Position numbers and translations under genes: made by a program | The notes under the pieces: generated by a model | What the model was told of the DNA's origin: nothing | The model's input: only the letters and a program-made list of their open reading frames with translations | The model's database searches: none | In this document: piece after piece, positions 1 through 9,040 of the stretch | Numbering within the stretch: the first letter of the stretch is position 1 | Layout of the letters: every line of letters starts with the position of its first letter | NCBI GenBank assembly: GCA_016708825.1 | Contig: JADJEZ010000007.1 | Coordinates: 186,001-250,000 of the forward strand | Reading direction: 5' to 3' | Origin: Betaproteobacteria bacterium | GTDB taxonomy: Bacteria; Pseudomonadota; Gammaproteobacteria; Burkholderiales; Usitatibacteraceae | DNA: 64,000 bases

Positions 1-1043
1 CCGACGATGTCTGGGCGCTGAGGAAGCTCCCGGCGCGCCTGGTGGTGCTGGGCGGCGGGCCCATCGGAAGCGAGCTCACCCAGGCCTTCGCGCGCTTCGG
101 TTCGAAGGTGACGCAGGTGGAGATGCTGCCGCGCATCATGATCCGCGAGGACCCCGAGGTCTCCGAGCTGGTGAAGAAGCGCTTCGAGGCCGACGGCGTG
201 GCCGTGCTCGTGGGGCACAAGGCGAAGCAGGTGCTCGTGGAGGCGGGGGAGAAGTTCCTCGTCGTGGAAAGCGATGGCGTGGAAAAGCGCATCGCCTTCG
301 ACGAGATCCTGGTCGCGGTCGGGCGCGTGGCCAACACCGCGGGCTACGGGCTGGAGGAGCTGGGCATCCCCGTGACGAAGGGCCGCACGGTGGAGGTGAA
401 CGAGCACCTCGAGACCCTCTACCCCAACATCTTCGCCTGCGGCGACGTCGCCGGCCCCTACCAGTTCACCCACACGGCGGCGCACATGGCGTGGTACGCG
501 TCGGTGAACGCGCTCTTCGGCCGCTTCCGCAAGTTCGGCGTGGACTATTCGGTGATCCCTTGGGCCACGTTCACCGAGCCGGAAGTCGCGCGCGTGGGCC
601 TGAACGAGCAGGAAGCGAAGGAAAAGGGCATCGCGCACCAGGTGGTCACCTACGGCATCGACGATCTCGACCGCGCCATCGCCGACGGCGAGGCCCACGG
701 CTTCGTGAAGGTGCTGGTGAAGCCCGGCACGGACACCGTCCTGGGTGCGACGATAGTGGGCGAGCACGCCGGCGACCTGATCGCCGAGTTCGTGGCCGCC
801 ATGCGCCACCGCATCGGGCTGAACAAGGTCCTCGGCACGATCCACATCTATCCCACGCTCGCCGAGGCCAACAAGTTCGCCGCCGGCGTGTGGAAGCGCT
901 CGACCGTCACCCACGGCCAGATGGACTTCCTCGCCGCCTTCCACGACTGGACGCGGGGCGAGGGGGGGCTGGGCGCCGTGCTCGGCAGGATCGCGGGCCT
1001 CGTGGGCGACAAGCGCCCGTACCATGGTGCCGATGCGCACTGA
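1..1043 (+). CDS. FAD-dependent pyridine nucleotide-disulfide oxidoreductase (mercuric reductase / dihydrolipoamide dehydrogenase-like), 5' partial
   Basis: The reading frame is open to the left edge, so the N-terminal FAD-binding motif and redox cysteines lie outside. The visible part holds an NAD(P)-binding Rossmann motif (GGGPIGSEL, codons from about position 48), the second FAD motif with the conserved CGDVAGP (about 436-456), and a C-terminal dimerisation domain with the HIYPTLAEANKF stretch that carries the family's catalytic His. The protein probably moves electrons between NAD(P)H and a disulfide-type substrate in the cytoplasm. Substrate cannot be told: MerA normally ends in a Cys pair that is absent here, so true mercuric reductase is unlikely. 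It sits 24 bases before a DUF547 gene and is probably co-transcribed with it. Confidence 0.85.
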   Translation, partial: DDVWALRKLPARLVVLGGGPIGSELTQAFARFGSKVTQVEMLPRIMIREDPEVSELVKKRFEADGVAVLVGHKAKQVLVEAGEKFLVVESDGVEKRIAFDEILVAVGRVANTAGYGLEELGIPVTKGRTVEVNEHLETLYPNIFACGDVAGPYQFTHTAAHMAWYASVNALFGRFRKFGVDYSVIPWATFTEPEVARVGLNEQEAKEKGIAHQVVTYGIDDLDRAIADGEAHGFVKVLVKPGTDTVLGATIVGEHAGDLIAEFVAAMRHRIGLNKVLGTIHIYPTLAEANKFAAGVWKRSTVTHGQMDFLAAFHDWTRGEGGLGAVLGRIAGLVGDKRPYHGADAH

Positions 1044-1067
1044 ACCGAAAATTGCCCGGAGAAACCG

Positions 1068-1904
1068 ATGAACCTCCTCTACCGCGCCGTCCTCGCCTTT
1101 GCGCTGGCGTTCGTGCCGCTCGTCGCCTGCGCCCAGTTCGACCATTCGCACGCGGCGTGGGACGCACTCGTGAAGAAGCACGTGCGGCCGATCGACGGCG
1201 CGCGCTCCTCCCAGGCCGACTACGCCGCCTTCGCCAGGGACCGGGAAGCGCTCAAGGCCTACCTCGCGCAGGTCTCGAAAGTGGGCGAGGCGGAGTTCGG
1301 GCGCTGGCCGAAGGCCGAGCGCATGGCCTTCCTCATCAATGCCTACAACGCCTGGACGGTGGAGTTGATCCTCACGAAGTACCCGGACCTCAAGTCGATC
1401 CGCGACCTGGGAAACCTCCTCTTCAACAGCCCCTGGAAGAAGAAGTTCTTCACGCTGTTCGGGCGCGAATCCTGGCTCGACCAGATCGAGCACGAGATGC
1501 TGCGCAAGCCCGGCGCCTACGACGAGCCGCGCGTGCACTACGCGGTGAACTGCGCCTCCATCGGCTGCCCGATGCTGCGCGAGGAGGCCTTCGTCGCACC
1601 CCGCCTGGACGCGCAGCTGGAGGAGCAGGCGAGGCGCTTCCTCTCCGACCGCACGCGCAACCGCTTCGACCCCGCGAGCGGCAAGCTCCTGGTCTCCGAG
1701 ATCTTCAAGTGGTTCAAGGAGGACTGGACCTCGGGCTACGCGGGCATCGGCAACGCCGGGCCGGTGGTTTCGCGCGAGCGCTACTTCGCCCGCTACGCCG
1801 AACTCCTGGCCGACACGCCGGCGGACCGGAAGCTCGTCGCCGAGGGCAGGGCGCCCATCGACCACCTGGACTATGACTGGTCCCTGAACGACCTGCGAAA
1901 ATAG
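1068..1904 (+). CDS. Exported DUF547 domain protein
   Basis: 278-residue protein with a classical signal peptide: positive start MNLLYR, hydrophobic stretch to about residue 20, cleavage near VACAQ. The mature part has the DUF547 hallmarks, including NAYNAWTVELI (about residues 90-100) and the HYAVNCASIGCPML segment (about 155-168) with two conserved Cys. The function of DUF547 is not established. In many proteobacteria it lies beside a flavin disulfide reductase, as here, which suggests an envelope redox or metal-related task (inference). It starts at an ATG shortly after the reductase stop. Confidence 0.85.
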   Translation: MNLLYRAVLAFALAFVPLVACAQFDHSHAAWDALVKKHVRPIDGARSSQADYAAFARDREALKAYLAQVSKVGEAEFGRWPKAERMAFLINAYNAWTVELILTKYPDLKSIRDLGNLLFNSPWKKKFFTLFGRESWLDQIEHEMLRKPGAYDEPRVHYAVNCASIGCPMLREEAFVAPRLDAQLEEQARRFLSDRTRNRFDPASGKLLVSEIFKWFKEDWTSGYAGIGNAGPVVSRERYFARYAELLADTPADRKLVAEGRAPIDHLDYDWSLNDLRK

Positions 1905-1968
1905 CGGCAACGGCCCGCGGGTCGGGCGAACCCGCCCGGCCGCCGGAACGAGACCAAGGGGAACTGGC

Positions 1969-3558
1969 TTGACTGGACTTCACAACCGACTGGGTGCGCT
2001 CGCGCCGCCCGTGCTCAAGGGCCTCCATCGCGGCATAGAGAAGGAGGGCCTGCGGGTCGACTCCGACGGGATGCTCTCCGCCCGGCCGCACCCGCCGGGG
2101 CTCGGGTCCGCGCTCGCGCATTCGCGCATCACCACGGACTTCAGCGAATCCCAGCTCGAGCTGATCACCGGCGTGCATGGCGACATCGACGGCTGCCTGC
2201 GGGAGTTGACGCAGCTGCACCAGGAGGTCTTCCGGCAGATTGGCGACGAGATGCTCTGGTGCGCGAGCATGCCGTGCCGGCTTCCCGACGAGGACGACAT
2301 CCCGATCGCGACCTACGGCGGCTCCAACGTGGGCTGCATGAAGACGCTCTACCGCATGGGGCTCGCGCGCCGCTACGGCCGGCGCATGCAGACGATCTCG
2401 GGCATCCACTACAACTTCTCGCTGCCGGAGGCGGCCTGGCCGCTCCTCATGGGCGCCGACGGGCGCGGGGGCGATCTCGGCCTGTACCGGGACGAAGGCT
2501 ATTTCGCCCTGCTGCGCAATTTCCGCCGCCACTCGTGGCTGCTGCTCCTGCTGCTGGGCGCCTCGCCCGCGGTGTGCGGATCGTTCGTCGCCGGCCGCGA
2601 GCACCGGCTCATCCCGTGGGGCGCGGGAACCCTCTTCGCACCCGGGGCGACGTCCCTGCGCATGGGGCGCATGGGCTACCAGAGCGACGCGCAGGGTTCG
2701 CTCGCCGTGAGCTTCAACGACCTCGCGGGGTACGCGGCATCGCTCAACGGCGCGCTCACACAACCCTACGCGGCCTACGAGGCGATCGGCGTGCGGGAGG
2801 GCGAGGGCTATGCCCAGCTCGCCACGTCGCTGCTGCAGATCGAGAACGAGTTCTACGGGACGATCCGCCCCAAGCGCACCACCGCCCCCGGGGAGCGCCC
2901 GCTGCACGCGCTGGGTCGCGCCGGCGTGGAGTACGTCGAGGTGCGCTGCCTGGACATCGACCCTTTCGCACCGATCGGCATCGATGCGGAGGCGATCCGG
3001 CTGCTCGACATCTTCCTGCTCCATTGCCTGCTGGAGGACAGCCCCCGCGACTCCCCGGAGGAGATGAAGGCGATGGCGCGCAACCAGCGGCTCGTGGCCG
3101 AGGGCGGGCGCGATCCGCAGACGCGGCTGGACCGCGCGGGCGTGCAGGTGACGCCGGCCGAATGGGGCGCGCAGCTCCTGAGGCAGTTCGAGCCCATTGC
3201 CGCCGCGCTCGACGGCGCCCACGGCGGCGAGGCGTACGGCGCGGTGCTCGCGCGGTCGCGCAACGCCCTCGCGGACCCCTCGACGCTGCCTTCGGCCCGC
3301 GTGCTGGGCGAGATGGAGCGCGCGCACGGCAGGTCCTTCGCGCAGTTCGCCCTCGCGCAGTCGCGGGCCCACCGCGAGACGCTGCGCGCGCTGCCGCATT
3401 CGGTCCAGGCGCAGGAGCACTACGCGGCCCTCGCCGCGCAGTCGCTCGCGGAGCAGGCAAGGATAGAGGCGTCCGACGACCTCCCGTTCGAAACCTACCG
3501 CAGGAACTATCTCGAGCAGGATCTCCTGGCCGGCCCCCACTTCCGGCCGCGGTCCTGA
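1969..3558 (+). CDS. gshA: Glutamate-cysteine ligase
   Basis: 529 residues, close to the roughly 518 of E. coli GshA, whose family (proteobacterial type 1) it matches throughout. The N-terminal GIEKEGLRVD (about 22-31) is the signature of the ATP-grasp-like fold that binds glutamate and Mg-ATP, and TDFSESQLELIT (about 55-66) follows. It catalyses ATP-dependent joining of L-glutamate and L-cysteine, the first and limiting step of glutathione synthesis in the cytoplasm. The start is a TTG codon (TTGACTGGACTT), which fits the family N-terminus; the preceding purine-rich AAGGGGAAC serves as ribosome binding site. gshB is not in the window. Confidence 0.95.
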   Translation: MTGLHNRLGALAPPVLKGLHRGIEKEGLRVDSDGMLSARPHPPGLGSALAHSRITTDFSESQLELITGVHGDIDGCLRELTQLHQEVFRQIGDEMLWCASMPCRLPDEDDIPIATYGGSNVGCMKTLYRMGLARRYGRRMQTISGIHYNFSLPEAAWPLLMGADGRGGDLGLYRDEGYFALLRNFRRHSWLLLLLLGASPAVCGSFVAGREHRLIPWGAGTLFAPGATSLRMGRMGYQSDAQGSLAVSFNDLAGYAASLNGALTQPYAAYEAIGVREGEGYAQLATSLLQIENEFYGTIRPKRTTAPGERPLHALGRAGVEYVEVRCLDIDPFAPIGIDAEAIRLLDIFLLHCLLEDSPRDSPEEMKAMARNQRLVAEGGRDPQTRLDRAGVQVTPAEWGAQLLRQFEPIAAALDGAHGGEAYGAVLARSRNALADPSTLPSARVLGEMERAHGRSFAQFALAQSRAHRETLRALPHSVQAQEHYAALAAQSLAEQARIEASDDLPFETYRRNYLEQDLLAGPHFRPRS

Positions 3559-3650
3559 GTCGTCCCGCTGCGGACGGTACTGGCGCAAGGGGCGCCGAAG
3601 CCGCACCATGGCGGGGCCGGACCGGACCCGGCGCCCGACACCCCGAAGCC

Positions 3651-4343
3651 ATGAAGCTCTCGATCATCGTTCCCGTCCTGGATGAGGCCGCCGGCATCGC
3701 GCACGCGCTATCGGCGCTGGCGGAGCTTCGCGCCCGTGGCGCGGAAGTCCTCGTGGTCGACGGTGGAAGCGGCGATGGGACGCGGGCGATCGCCGCACCG
3801 CTGGCCGATCGGGTCCTCGACGCGCCACGCGGCCGGGCCGCGCAGATGAACGCGGGCGCGCGCGAGGCCTCGGGGGACGTGCTTCTCTTTCTCCATGCGG
3901 ACACGCGCCTGCCCGCGCAGGCGGACCGGCTCGTGGCCGACGGGCTCGATGCCTCGGGCCGCGACTGGGGTCGCTTCGATGTCGCGATCGAAGGCCGCTC
4001 GCCGCTCCTTGCCGTCGTGGCCGCGTTCATGAACGCGAGATCGCGCCTGACGGCCATCGCCACGGGAGACCAGGCGATCTTCGTGCGCCGCGGGGCCTTC
4101 GAGGCGGCCGGCGGTTTCGCGCCGATCGCGCTCATGGAGGACATCGCCTTTTCGAAGGCGATGCGCCTGCGCGGGCCGCCGCTGAACCTGCGCGCGCGGG
4201 CCGTGACCTCGGGCCGGCACTGGGAGCGCCGCGGCACGCTGCGCACGATCGTGCTCATGTGGCGCCTGCGGCTCGCCTACTACTTCGGCGCGGATCCCGC
4301 GCGCCTTGCCGAGCGCTATGGCAGCGGCCGCGCGGCGCGCTAG
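3651..4343 (+). CDS. Family 2 glycosyltransferase, TIGR04283 (arsenosugar-type)
   Basis: 230 residues beginning MKLSIIVPVLDEAAGI, a GT-A fold start, followed by VVDGGSGDGT (about 36-45) and the HADTRLP stretch (about 83-89) with the metal-binding acidic site. The TIGR04283 family was named from arsenosugar loci but is widespread, and its real sugar acceptor in most bacteria is unknown. The gene overlaps the next (TIGR04282) by about 26 bases. The pair is normally found together and continues into DUF3047 and an FAD oxidoreductase, so the four probably form one operon. Confidence 0.85.
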   Translation: MKLSIIVPVLDEAAGIAHALSALAELRARGAEVLVVDGGSGDGTRAIAAPLADRVLDAPRGRAAQMNAGAREASGDVLLFLHADTRLPAQADRLVADGLDASGRDWGRFDVAIEGRSPLLAVVAAFMNARSRLTAIATGDQAIFVRRGAFEAAGGFAPIALMEDIAFSKAMRLRGPPLNLRARAVTSGRHWERRGTLRTIVLMWRLRLAYYFGADPARLAERYGSGRAAR

Positions 4344-4962
4344 CACGGTGCAGGTCGCCGTGTTCGCGCGCGCCCCCGTCGCCGGCGAAGTGAAATCGCG
4401 GCTCGTGCCGCTGCTTGGGGCGGCCGATGCCGCGGAGCTGCATGCCACGCTGGTCCGGCTGGCGCTCGCCACGGCGCGCGGCGCCGACGTCGGCCCCGTT
4501 TCGCTCTGGTGCACGCCGGACACGGGCCATCCCTTCTTCGCCGCCTGTGCCGGCAAGTACGGCGTGACGCTCCACGAGCAGCGCGGCGGCCATCTCGGCG
4601 AGCGCATGGCGCGCGCCTTCGAGCGGCTGCTTCCCGCGGGGCCGGTGCTGCTGGTGGGTTCCGACTGCCCGGCGCTGCGTCCGGACGACCTGCGCGCGGC
4701 CGCGGGCTCGCTTGCGACGCACGACGCGGTGATCCAGCCCGCGGAGGACGGCGGCTATGTCCTCGTCGGGCTCACGCGCCCCGCGCCCGCGCTCTTCGAG
4801 GGCATTCGCTGGGGAGGTCCGGAGGTGATGCGCGACACCCGCGCGCGGCTGCGCGCCGCGGCGATCTCGTGGCGCGAGATGCCGGTTCGCTGGGACGTGG
4901 ATCGCCCGGAGGACTACCGGCGCCTCGTGGCTTCGGGGTTGCTCGCGGAGACGGACCCATGA
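4318..4962 (+). CDS. TIGR04282 / DUF2064 glycosyltransferase-like protein
   Basis: About 214 residues. It opens with VAVFARAPVAGEVKSRL, the nucleotide-binding motif of the DUF2064 (CobY/MobA-like) fold, and has LVGSDCPALRPDDL (about 118-131) and EDGGYVLVGL (about 147-156), all family hallmarks. It is predicted to handle a nucleotide sugar in the cytoplasm together with the preceding GT2 protein. I prefer the ATG at 4318 inside the 3' end of the upstream gene; a TTG at 4306 is also in frame. The stop overlaps the next start (ATGA). Confidence 0.8.
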   Translation: MAAAARRASTVQVAVFARAPVAGEVKSRLVPLLGAADAAELHATLVRLALATARGADVGPVSLWCTPDTGHPFFAACAGKYGVTLHEQRGGHLGERMARAFERLLPAGPVLLVGSDCPALRPDDLRAAAGSLATHDAVIQPAEDGGYVLVGLTRPAPALFEGIRWGGPEVMRDTRARLRAAAISWREMPVRWDVDRPEDYRRLVASGLLAETDP

Positions 4963-5687
4963 GCGCGCGTGCGGCAGCCCTCGTTGCGGCGCTCCTTGCC
5001 TGCAGCTTCGCGCTGGCCTCGGGTGCCGGCATCGCCCCGTTCTCGACGGCGAAGCCGGGCGGAGACCTTCCCGCCGGCTGGCGCGCGCTTGCGCTTCCGC
5101 GCGTGCCCGCCCCGGTGTTCTCGCTGGTGGAGGATTCCGGCGTGACCGTGTTGCGATCGCGCGCGGCGGCGGCGGCCGGAACCGTCACCCATGCGCTGGA
5201 TGCCTTGCCTGCGCGCCATCCCGTCCTCGCGTGGCGCTGGAAGGTGGACCGCGTGCTCGCGCGCGCGAACCTCGCCGAGAAATCCGGGGACGACTTTGCC
5301 GCGCGCGTGTACGTCTTCTTCGACGTGCCGGTCGAGACGCTTTCCTTCGGCGCGCGCGTGAGGTCGCTCCTCGCCCGCACCGTGTGGGGCGAGGAATTGC
5401 CGACGGCCGCGATCTGCTACGTCTGGGACAACCGCCATGCGCCGGGGACGAGCGCCTGGAACCCGTACACCGACCGCGTGCGTACCGTGGTCCTGCGAAG
5501 CGCCTCGCCGGGCGACTGGGCGCAGGAGGCGCGCGACCTCGAAGCCGACTTCCGCGCCGCGTTCGGCGCGCAGTGGCCGGGCCCCGTCCCGCGCGTGACG
5601 GGGATTGCGATAGGCAACGACACCGACCAGACCGGCGAGGCGGCGACGGCGTGGTTCGGCGATTTCGCGCTGGGAGCGCGGCGGTGA
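4959..5687 (+). CDS. Exported DUF3047 protein
   Basis: 242 residues with a signal peptide (hydrophobic residues 4-22, AxA-type site near ASGAG). The mature part matches DUF3047: AWRWKVD (about 87-93), a DDFAARVYVFFD stretch (about 108-119), YVWDN and the C-terminal IAIGNDTDQTG. No biochemical role is known. It is translationally coupled to both neighbours: its ATG overlaps the upstream TGA, and its TGA overlaps the GTG of the next gene. This suggests a periplasmic protein that works with the FAD oxidoreductase (inference). Confidence 0.8.
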   Translation: MSARAAALVAALLACSFALASGAGIAPFSTAKPGGDLPAGWRALALPRVPAPVFSLVEDSGVTVLRSRAAAAAGTVTHALDALPARHPVLAWRWKVDRVLARANLAEKSGDDFAARVYVFFDVPVETLSFGARVRSLLARTVWGEELPTAAICYVWDNRHAPGTSAWNPYTDRVRTVVLRSASPGDWAQEARDLEADFRAAFGAQWPGPVPRVTGIAIGNDTDQTGEAATAWFGDFALGARR

Positions 5688-6813
5688 AGCGGCTCGTGCT
5701 CCTGGGAGGCGGCCACGCGCACGTGCACGTGCTCAAGGCGATCGGCGACGCGCTCGATCCCGCGGTGAGCGTCACTCGTCACCCCGTGGACCGGCAGGTG
5801 TACTCCGGGATGCTTCCCGGGTTCGTGGCCGGGCACTACGGGCTCGACGAGTGCGGCATCGGGCTGCTGCCGCTGGCCCAACGCGCCCGCGCGATGGTCG
5901 TGCGCTCGAGCGCATCGCTCGTGAACCCGTCGATGCGGGAGGTGATCTGCGCCAACGGCGAGGTCGTCCCCTACGACGTGCTCTCGATCGACGTCGGCGC
6001 CCGGTCGCACACGGGAAGCGCGATCGGTGTCGACCGGCACGCCGTCGCCGTGCGCCCGCTAGAGCGTTTCGTGGACGGCTGGGAGCGCGTGCTCGCCCAG
6101 GCGCGGCGGCCGGGCATGAACGCGGTGTCGATCGTGGGCGGCGGCGCAGCCGGCATCGAACTCGCCTTCGCGATGGATCACCGCTTCCGCATGGAAGTGG
6201 GAGATGCCGCCCGCACGTGCGCGTGCTGACCGATGCGCGCGCGATCGTGCCCGAGTACGGGGCCGCCGTGCGCGGACGGCTCCTGCGCTGGGCCGCGCGG
6301 CGCAATGTCGGCACGCACGCGGGTAGCTCCGTGGCGGAGGTGGGCGCCGGGTTCCTGTGCCTGAAGGACAACATCGAGTTCGCGACGGACGCGACCTTCT
6401 GGGTGGCGGGGGCGGCGGCTCCCGAATTCATCCGCGACTCCGGATTCCCCACGGACGAGCGCGGCTTCCTCGCCGTGAACGACTTCATGCAGGCCGTCTC
6501 CCACCCGGAGGTCTTCGGGGCGGGCGACTGTGCGACGAGCGTGCAGAACCCGCGGCCCAAGGCGGGGGTCTTCGCGGTGCGCGCGGGCCCCGCGCTCGCG
6601 GCCAACCTGTTCGCCGCGCTGCACGGCGGGCCGCAGGAGCGGCACGTGTCCTCGCGCCGCTTCCTCGCGCTCATTTCCTGCGGCGGAAGGCGCGCCGTGG
6701 GCGCGTACGGCTCGCTCTCGTTCGAGGGGGGCTGGGTGTGGCGCTGGAAGGACCGGATTGACCGCCAGTTCGTGGCGAAGTACTCGCCCGAAGCGCTCGC
6801 ACGGGCGCGCTAG
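5684..6813 (+). CDS. FAD-dependent NADH dehydrogenase-like oxidoreductase, one suspected base missing
   Basis: About 376 residues once the frame is repaired. It starts at a GTG overlapping the previous stop, with the FAD motif LLGGGHAHVHVL at residues 4-15. The NAD motif IVGGGAAGIELAF is at about 146-158, and VFGAGDCA, the second FAD motif, lies near position 6520. This HxHV variant of the NDH-2/sulfide-quinone reductase superfamily also occurs fused to or beside selenophosphate synthetase. Frame 2 ends in a false stop at 6229, while the family sequence continues one frame earlier. Restoring one C in the CCC at 6210-6212 gives AAPHVRVLTD and a single complete gene. A sequence error is more likely than a pseudogene. 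Confidence 0.75.
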
Positions 6814-6820
6814 CCTCGCT

Positions 6821-8113
6821 TCAGGCCGCCTGCGCTTCGCCCGGTGCAACCTTGCGCTCCCGGATGCGCACCACCTTCACCATGCGGTCGTGCACCTGCA
6901 GGATCTCGACGGGATGGCCGGCGACGATGACGGCGGTGCCGGGCTCGGGGATGTCCTCGAGCGCCTCGAGCACGAGGCCGTTGATGGTCTTCGGCCCCTC
7001 GAGCGGGAAGTGGAAGCCCGCCTTGCGGTTCAACACGCGCAGCGTGCACGCGCCCTCGGCGATGATGGAGCCGTCGGGCTCCCTGCGCAGCAGGCCTCCC
7101 GACATCGGCTTGTGGCTGGTGAACTCCCCCACGATCTCCTCCAGGATGTCCTGGAGCGTGACCAGGCCGAGGATCTCGCCGTACTCGTCCACCACGAGCC
7201 CCATGTGGCGCATCTGGTCCTGGAAGTTCGACAGCTGCAGGAGGAGCGGCGTGCCCTCCGGTACGTAGTAGGGGTCGCGCAGCGTCTCGCGGATGCCGTC
7301 CTTGTCGAGCGGCTCCCGGCGCGAGGCGTTGAGGAACTTGCTCACGTGCAGGATGCTCGCCACCTTGTCGAGGCTGCCCTCGAAGACCACCAGGCGCGTG
7401 TGGTGGGCGGTGGCGATCGCCGTGCGGATGTCGTCGATGTCGTCCTCGAGGTCGACCGCCTCGATCTGGCCGCGCGGCGTCATGGTGTCGTCGACCGTCA
7501 TGTCCTCCAGCTCGAAGAGGTTGAGGAAGATCGACTGGTGCTTGGCCGGGATGAACTTCCCGCCCTCGAGCACGAGCGTGCGCAGCTCCGCCATCGAGAG
7601 CTGGCCCTCGCTCTCGGCGCGCGGCCTGATGAACATGAGCTTGAGCAGCCCCTGCACGAAGAGGTTCACGAACCAGACGACGGGGTAGGCGATCCGCAGG
7701 AGCGGCGTGAGCACGTAGGCCGAGGGCAGCGCGATCGCCTCCGGGAAAGTCGCACCGATCACCTTCGGTGTTATCTCGGCGAAGACGAGGATGAAGAAGG
7801 TGACGCCCGCGGTCGCGATGGCGAGCGTCATCTCGCCCTCGCCGAAGAGCTGCACGCAGATGAGCGTGGCCACCACGGTCGAGGCGGCGTTCACCAGGTT
7901 GTTGCCGAGCAGGATCACGCCGAGCAGGCGGTCGGTCTTCTCGAGGAGCTCCTGGGTGAGGCGCGCCGAGCGCCGGCCCTCGCGCACGAGGTGCTTCAGC
8001 CGGTAGCGGTTGAGCGCCATCATGCTCGTCTCGGCGAGCGAGAAGAAGCCGGCGGTCAGGAGCAGCACGACGAGCGCCACGACGAGCCAGACGAGCGGGA
8101 TGACGACGGTCAA
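6821..8113 (-). CDS. CNNM/CorC-HlyC family transporter (DUF21 + CBS pair + CorC domain)
   Basis: 430 residues in the order expected for YfjD/CorB-type proteins: three to four membrane segments of the DUF21 domain (residues about 5-190), two CBS repeats (about 205-330) and a C-terminal CorC_HlyC domain (about 345-425). The family is linked to Mg2+/Co2+ transport and resistance at the inner membrane; CBS domains sense adenosine nucleotides. It starts at TTG. It lies 48 bases downstream of ypjD and opposite ffh, the same neighbourhood as in E. coli (ffh-ypjD-yfjD), and converges with the FAD oxidoreductase with only 7 bases between stops. Confidence 0.9.
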   Translation of the reverse strand: MTVVIPLVWLVVALVVLLLTAGFFSLAETSMMALNRYRLKHLVREGRRSARLTQELLEKTDRLLGVILLGNNLVNAASTVVATLICVQLFGEGEMTLAIATAGVTFFILVFAEITPKVIGATFPEAIALPSAYVLTPLLRIAYPVVWFVNLFVQGLLKLMFIRPRAESEGQLSMAELRTLVLEGGKFIPAKHQSIFLNLFELEDMTVDDTMTPRGQIEAVDLEDDIDDIRTAIATAHHTRLVVFEGSLDKVASILHVSKFLNASRREPLDKDGIRETLRDPYYVPEGTPLLLQLSNFQDQMRHMGLVVDEYGEILGLVTLQDILEEIVGEFTSHKPMSGGLLRREPDGSIIAEGACTLRVLNRKAGFHFPLEGPKTINGLVLEALEDIPEPGTAVIVAGHPVEILQVHDRMVKVVRIRERKVAPGEAQAA

Positions 8114-8161
8114 GGGGCGGGGCTCTCCGGGTCTCGCGTGCCGGCGCGCGGCTCGCGCACG

Positions 8162-8994
8162 TCAGGCGCGCTTCAGGATGATCTCGAGGACGAACTTGCT
8201 GCCGATGTAGGCGAGCAGCAGCGCCGCGAAACCGCCGAGCGTCCAGTACACCGCGCGCCTGCCCCGCCAGCCCTGGAAGTAGCGCCCGGCCAGGAGCCAG
8301 CCGAAGATCACCCAGGAGATCATGCCGAAGACGGTCTTGTGGGTGAGCTGGAAGGGGCGCTTGAAGAGCTGCTCGGAGAAGAAGACGCCGGAGACGACGG
8401 TGAGCGTGAGCAGCACGAAGGCGGCGATCAGGATGCGAAAGAGGAGCGACTCCATCTCGAGCAGCGGCGGCAGGCTCCTGAGGAAGGGCGGCATCACGCC
8501 GCGGTGCAGCCATTTCTCCTCGGCGAGCATCACCAGGGAGTGCATCGTCGCGACGATGAAGAGGCTGTAGGCGAGCATCGCGATGGCGAAATGCAGGGTG
8601 AAGAGCGGGTCGCCGCCGTACTGCACGAGGTGGTTCGAGGGGACGGCGAACTGCAGGATCACCGCCGCGAGCGCCACGGGCGCCCACAGGCCCTGGATGC
8701 TCGCGAGGCCGGGCACCGCGAGGCTCGCAAGCCAGTAGATCGCGACCGTGAGCCATACGATGAGGAGATCGAGTTGGCCACGCCGAGGTTCAGGCCCTCG
8801 TCGGTCGCCACGCCGTTGTAGACGAGCATGCCGTGCAGCACCAGGGCCACGGGAAGCAGCACGCCCTCGATCCGGAAGGCCGCGCCGGGCGCGGAACCGG
8901 CCGCGACGGTGGCGGCGCGGGAAGCCCGCCAGGCGATCGCCGCGAGGGCGAGCCAGCAGGCGGCGGTGCTAATATAAAGGGCCGAATCGCGCAT
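8162..8994 (-). CDS. ypjD: YpjD/CcsA-like cytochrome c assembly family membrane protein, one suspected base missing
   Basis: About 277 residues with eight or so membrane segments. The second half carries the CcsA-family pattern: HFAIAMLAYSLF with a His before the helix (about 130-141) and LTHKTVFGMISW with a second His (about 219-230). The N-terminal part (from 8994) and the C-terminal part (to 8162) lie in different frames. They join if one G is restored at 8764-8765, giving VANSISLIVWL. CcsA-like proteins handle haem at the membrane, but YpjD's own role is uncertain. It is divergent from ffh with 46 bases between the starts. Confidence 0.8.
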
Positions 8995-9040
8995 TTTCGA
9001 GGCGATTCAAGTCTACACCAATTCCCCCTCGGCCCTCCCC

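Noticed and set aside
6530..8821. 763-codon plus-strand frame across the CorC and ypjD genes
   Set aside because: Shadow of the minus-strand genes; no recognisable domain.
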